Below are positions 5,633 to 5,740 of a stretch of DNA of 5,740 nucleotides, in pieces; position 1 is the first letter of the stretch, and each line of letters starts with the position of its first letter. Origin of the DNA: Leptofilum sp050292445. GTDB taxonomy: Bacteria > Chloroflexota > Anaerolineae > Promineifilales > Promineifilaceae. A program made the translations under genes and the position numbers. Where the stretch lies: positions 1-5,740 of the forward strand of contig JBNKLQ010000343.1 in assembly GCA_050292445.1 (NCBI GenBank), read 5' to 3'. Below the pieces are notes generated by a model. It did not search any database, was not told where the DNA came from, and saw only the letters and a program-made list of their open reading frames with translations.

Positions 5633-5740
5633 TCAATTAGTCGTTACGGATAAGAAGATGGTGTATTCGTGGCCGTTGGTGCCGACGATGTGGGTCCAGG
5701 ATAACCGCCTGGCGTAGCTGTGACCAATGATGATGTGGTT
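5633..5740 (-). CDS. C-terminal 35 codons of an unrecognised protein (runs off the right edge)
   Basis: One minus-strand frame is open from the window edge to a TGA at 5635-5633. It reads as a plausible folded C-terminus: NHIIIGHSYARR, then LSWTHIVGTNGHEYTIFL, ending SVTTN. The mix of Trp, Tyr, His and Gly and the absence of stops suggest real coding sequence. A plus-strand frame I checked across the same bases is soon closed by a stop. I do not recognise the family. The stop lies 50 bp before the nudC ATG on the same strand, with no terminator seen, so an operon with nudC is likely. Confidence 0.55.
   Translation of the reverse strand, partial: NHIIIGHSYARRLSWTHIVGTNGHEYTIFLSVTTN

Noticed and set aside
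5583..5636. Start of nudC at TTG 5636
   Set aside because: ATG 5582 has a GGAG site at proper spacing and gives a normal NudC N-terminus. The upstream start would overlap the stop of the preceding gene.
1..5740. Defence system, phage, transposon, CRISPR or biosynthetic cluster
   Set aside because: No transposase, integrase, repeat-spacer array, terminal inverted repeats or system-specific domains are visible. All complete genes belong to common housekeeping or envelope families.

Overview
This window looks like ordinary bacterial chromosome with moderate, slightly GC-rich composition. The best guess at origin is an Anaerolineae-type member of the Chloroflexota. That guess rests on the lipoprotein with a long Pro/Thr/Glu linker, on the RmlB variant motifs and on the general style of the genes. 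It is an inference, because there is no rRNA or marker gene here.

Layout from left to right. (a) Positions 1-164, minus strand: the N-terminus of a secreted protein that runs off the left edge. (b) 206-1540, minus: a lipoprotein-anchored glucose/sorbosone-dehydrogenase-type beta-propeller, 41 bp upstream of (a) and probably in one operon with it. (c) 1541-1793: an intergenic stretch. It holds a hairpin that covers the Shine-Dalgarno of (b), an extended -10 promoter, a strong intrinsic terminator and a pair of AGGACT...AGTCCT dyads. (d) 1794-2816, minus: rmlB, dTDP-glucose 4,6-dehydratase, with a GTG start and apparently transcribed alone. (e) 2817-3083: a divergent promoter region plus a leader of about 145 nt. 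(f) 3084-4700, plus: a metallophosphoesterase with a two-helix membrane hairpin inserted between its metal-binding motifs. (g) 4731-5582, minus, convergent with (f): nudC, NAD(H) pyrophosphatase, with a complete zinc ribbon and Nudix box. (h) 5633-5740, minus: the last 35 codons of an unrecognised gene, 50 bp upstream of nudC.

The genes do not form one pathway. They cover envelope or extracellular carbohydrate chemistry (a, b), nucleotide-sugar synthesis for surface glycans (d), a membrane-attached phosphoesterase (f) and NAD housekeeping (g). I see no mobile element, CRISPR array, RNA gene or defence locus.

The most striking signal is not a gene. The perfect palindrome ACGGCCGT occurs 11 times in 5.7 kb, about 0.1 expected by chance. 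It sits in two or three different codon phases, in every complete gene and in one intergenic gap. Of 12 CGGCCG cores in the window, 11 are flanked by A and T. This resembles the cyanobacterial HIP1 octamer (GCGATCGC) in behaviour but has a different sequence. Secondary points of interest are the SD-covering hairpin, an identical 12-base extended -10 box in two promoters, the AGGACT dyad pair and the membrane hairpin inside the phosphoesterase.
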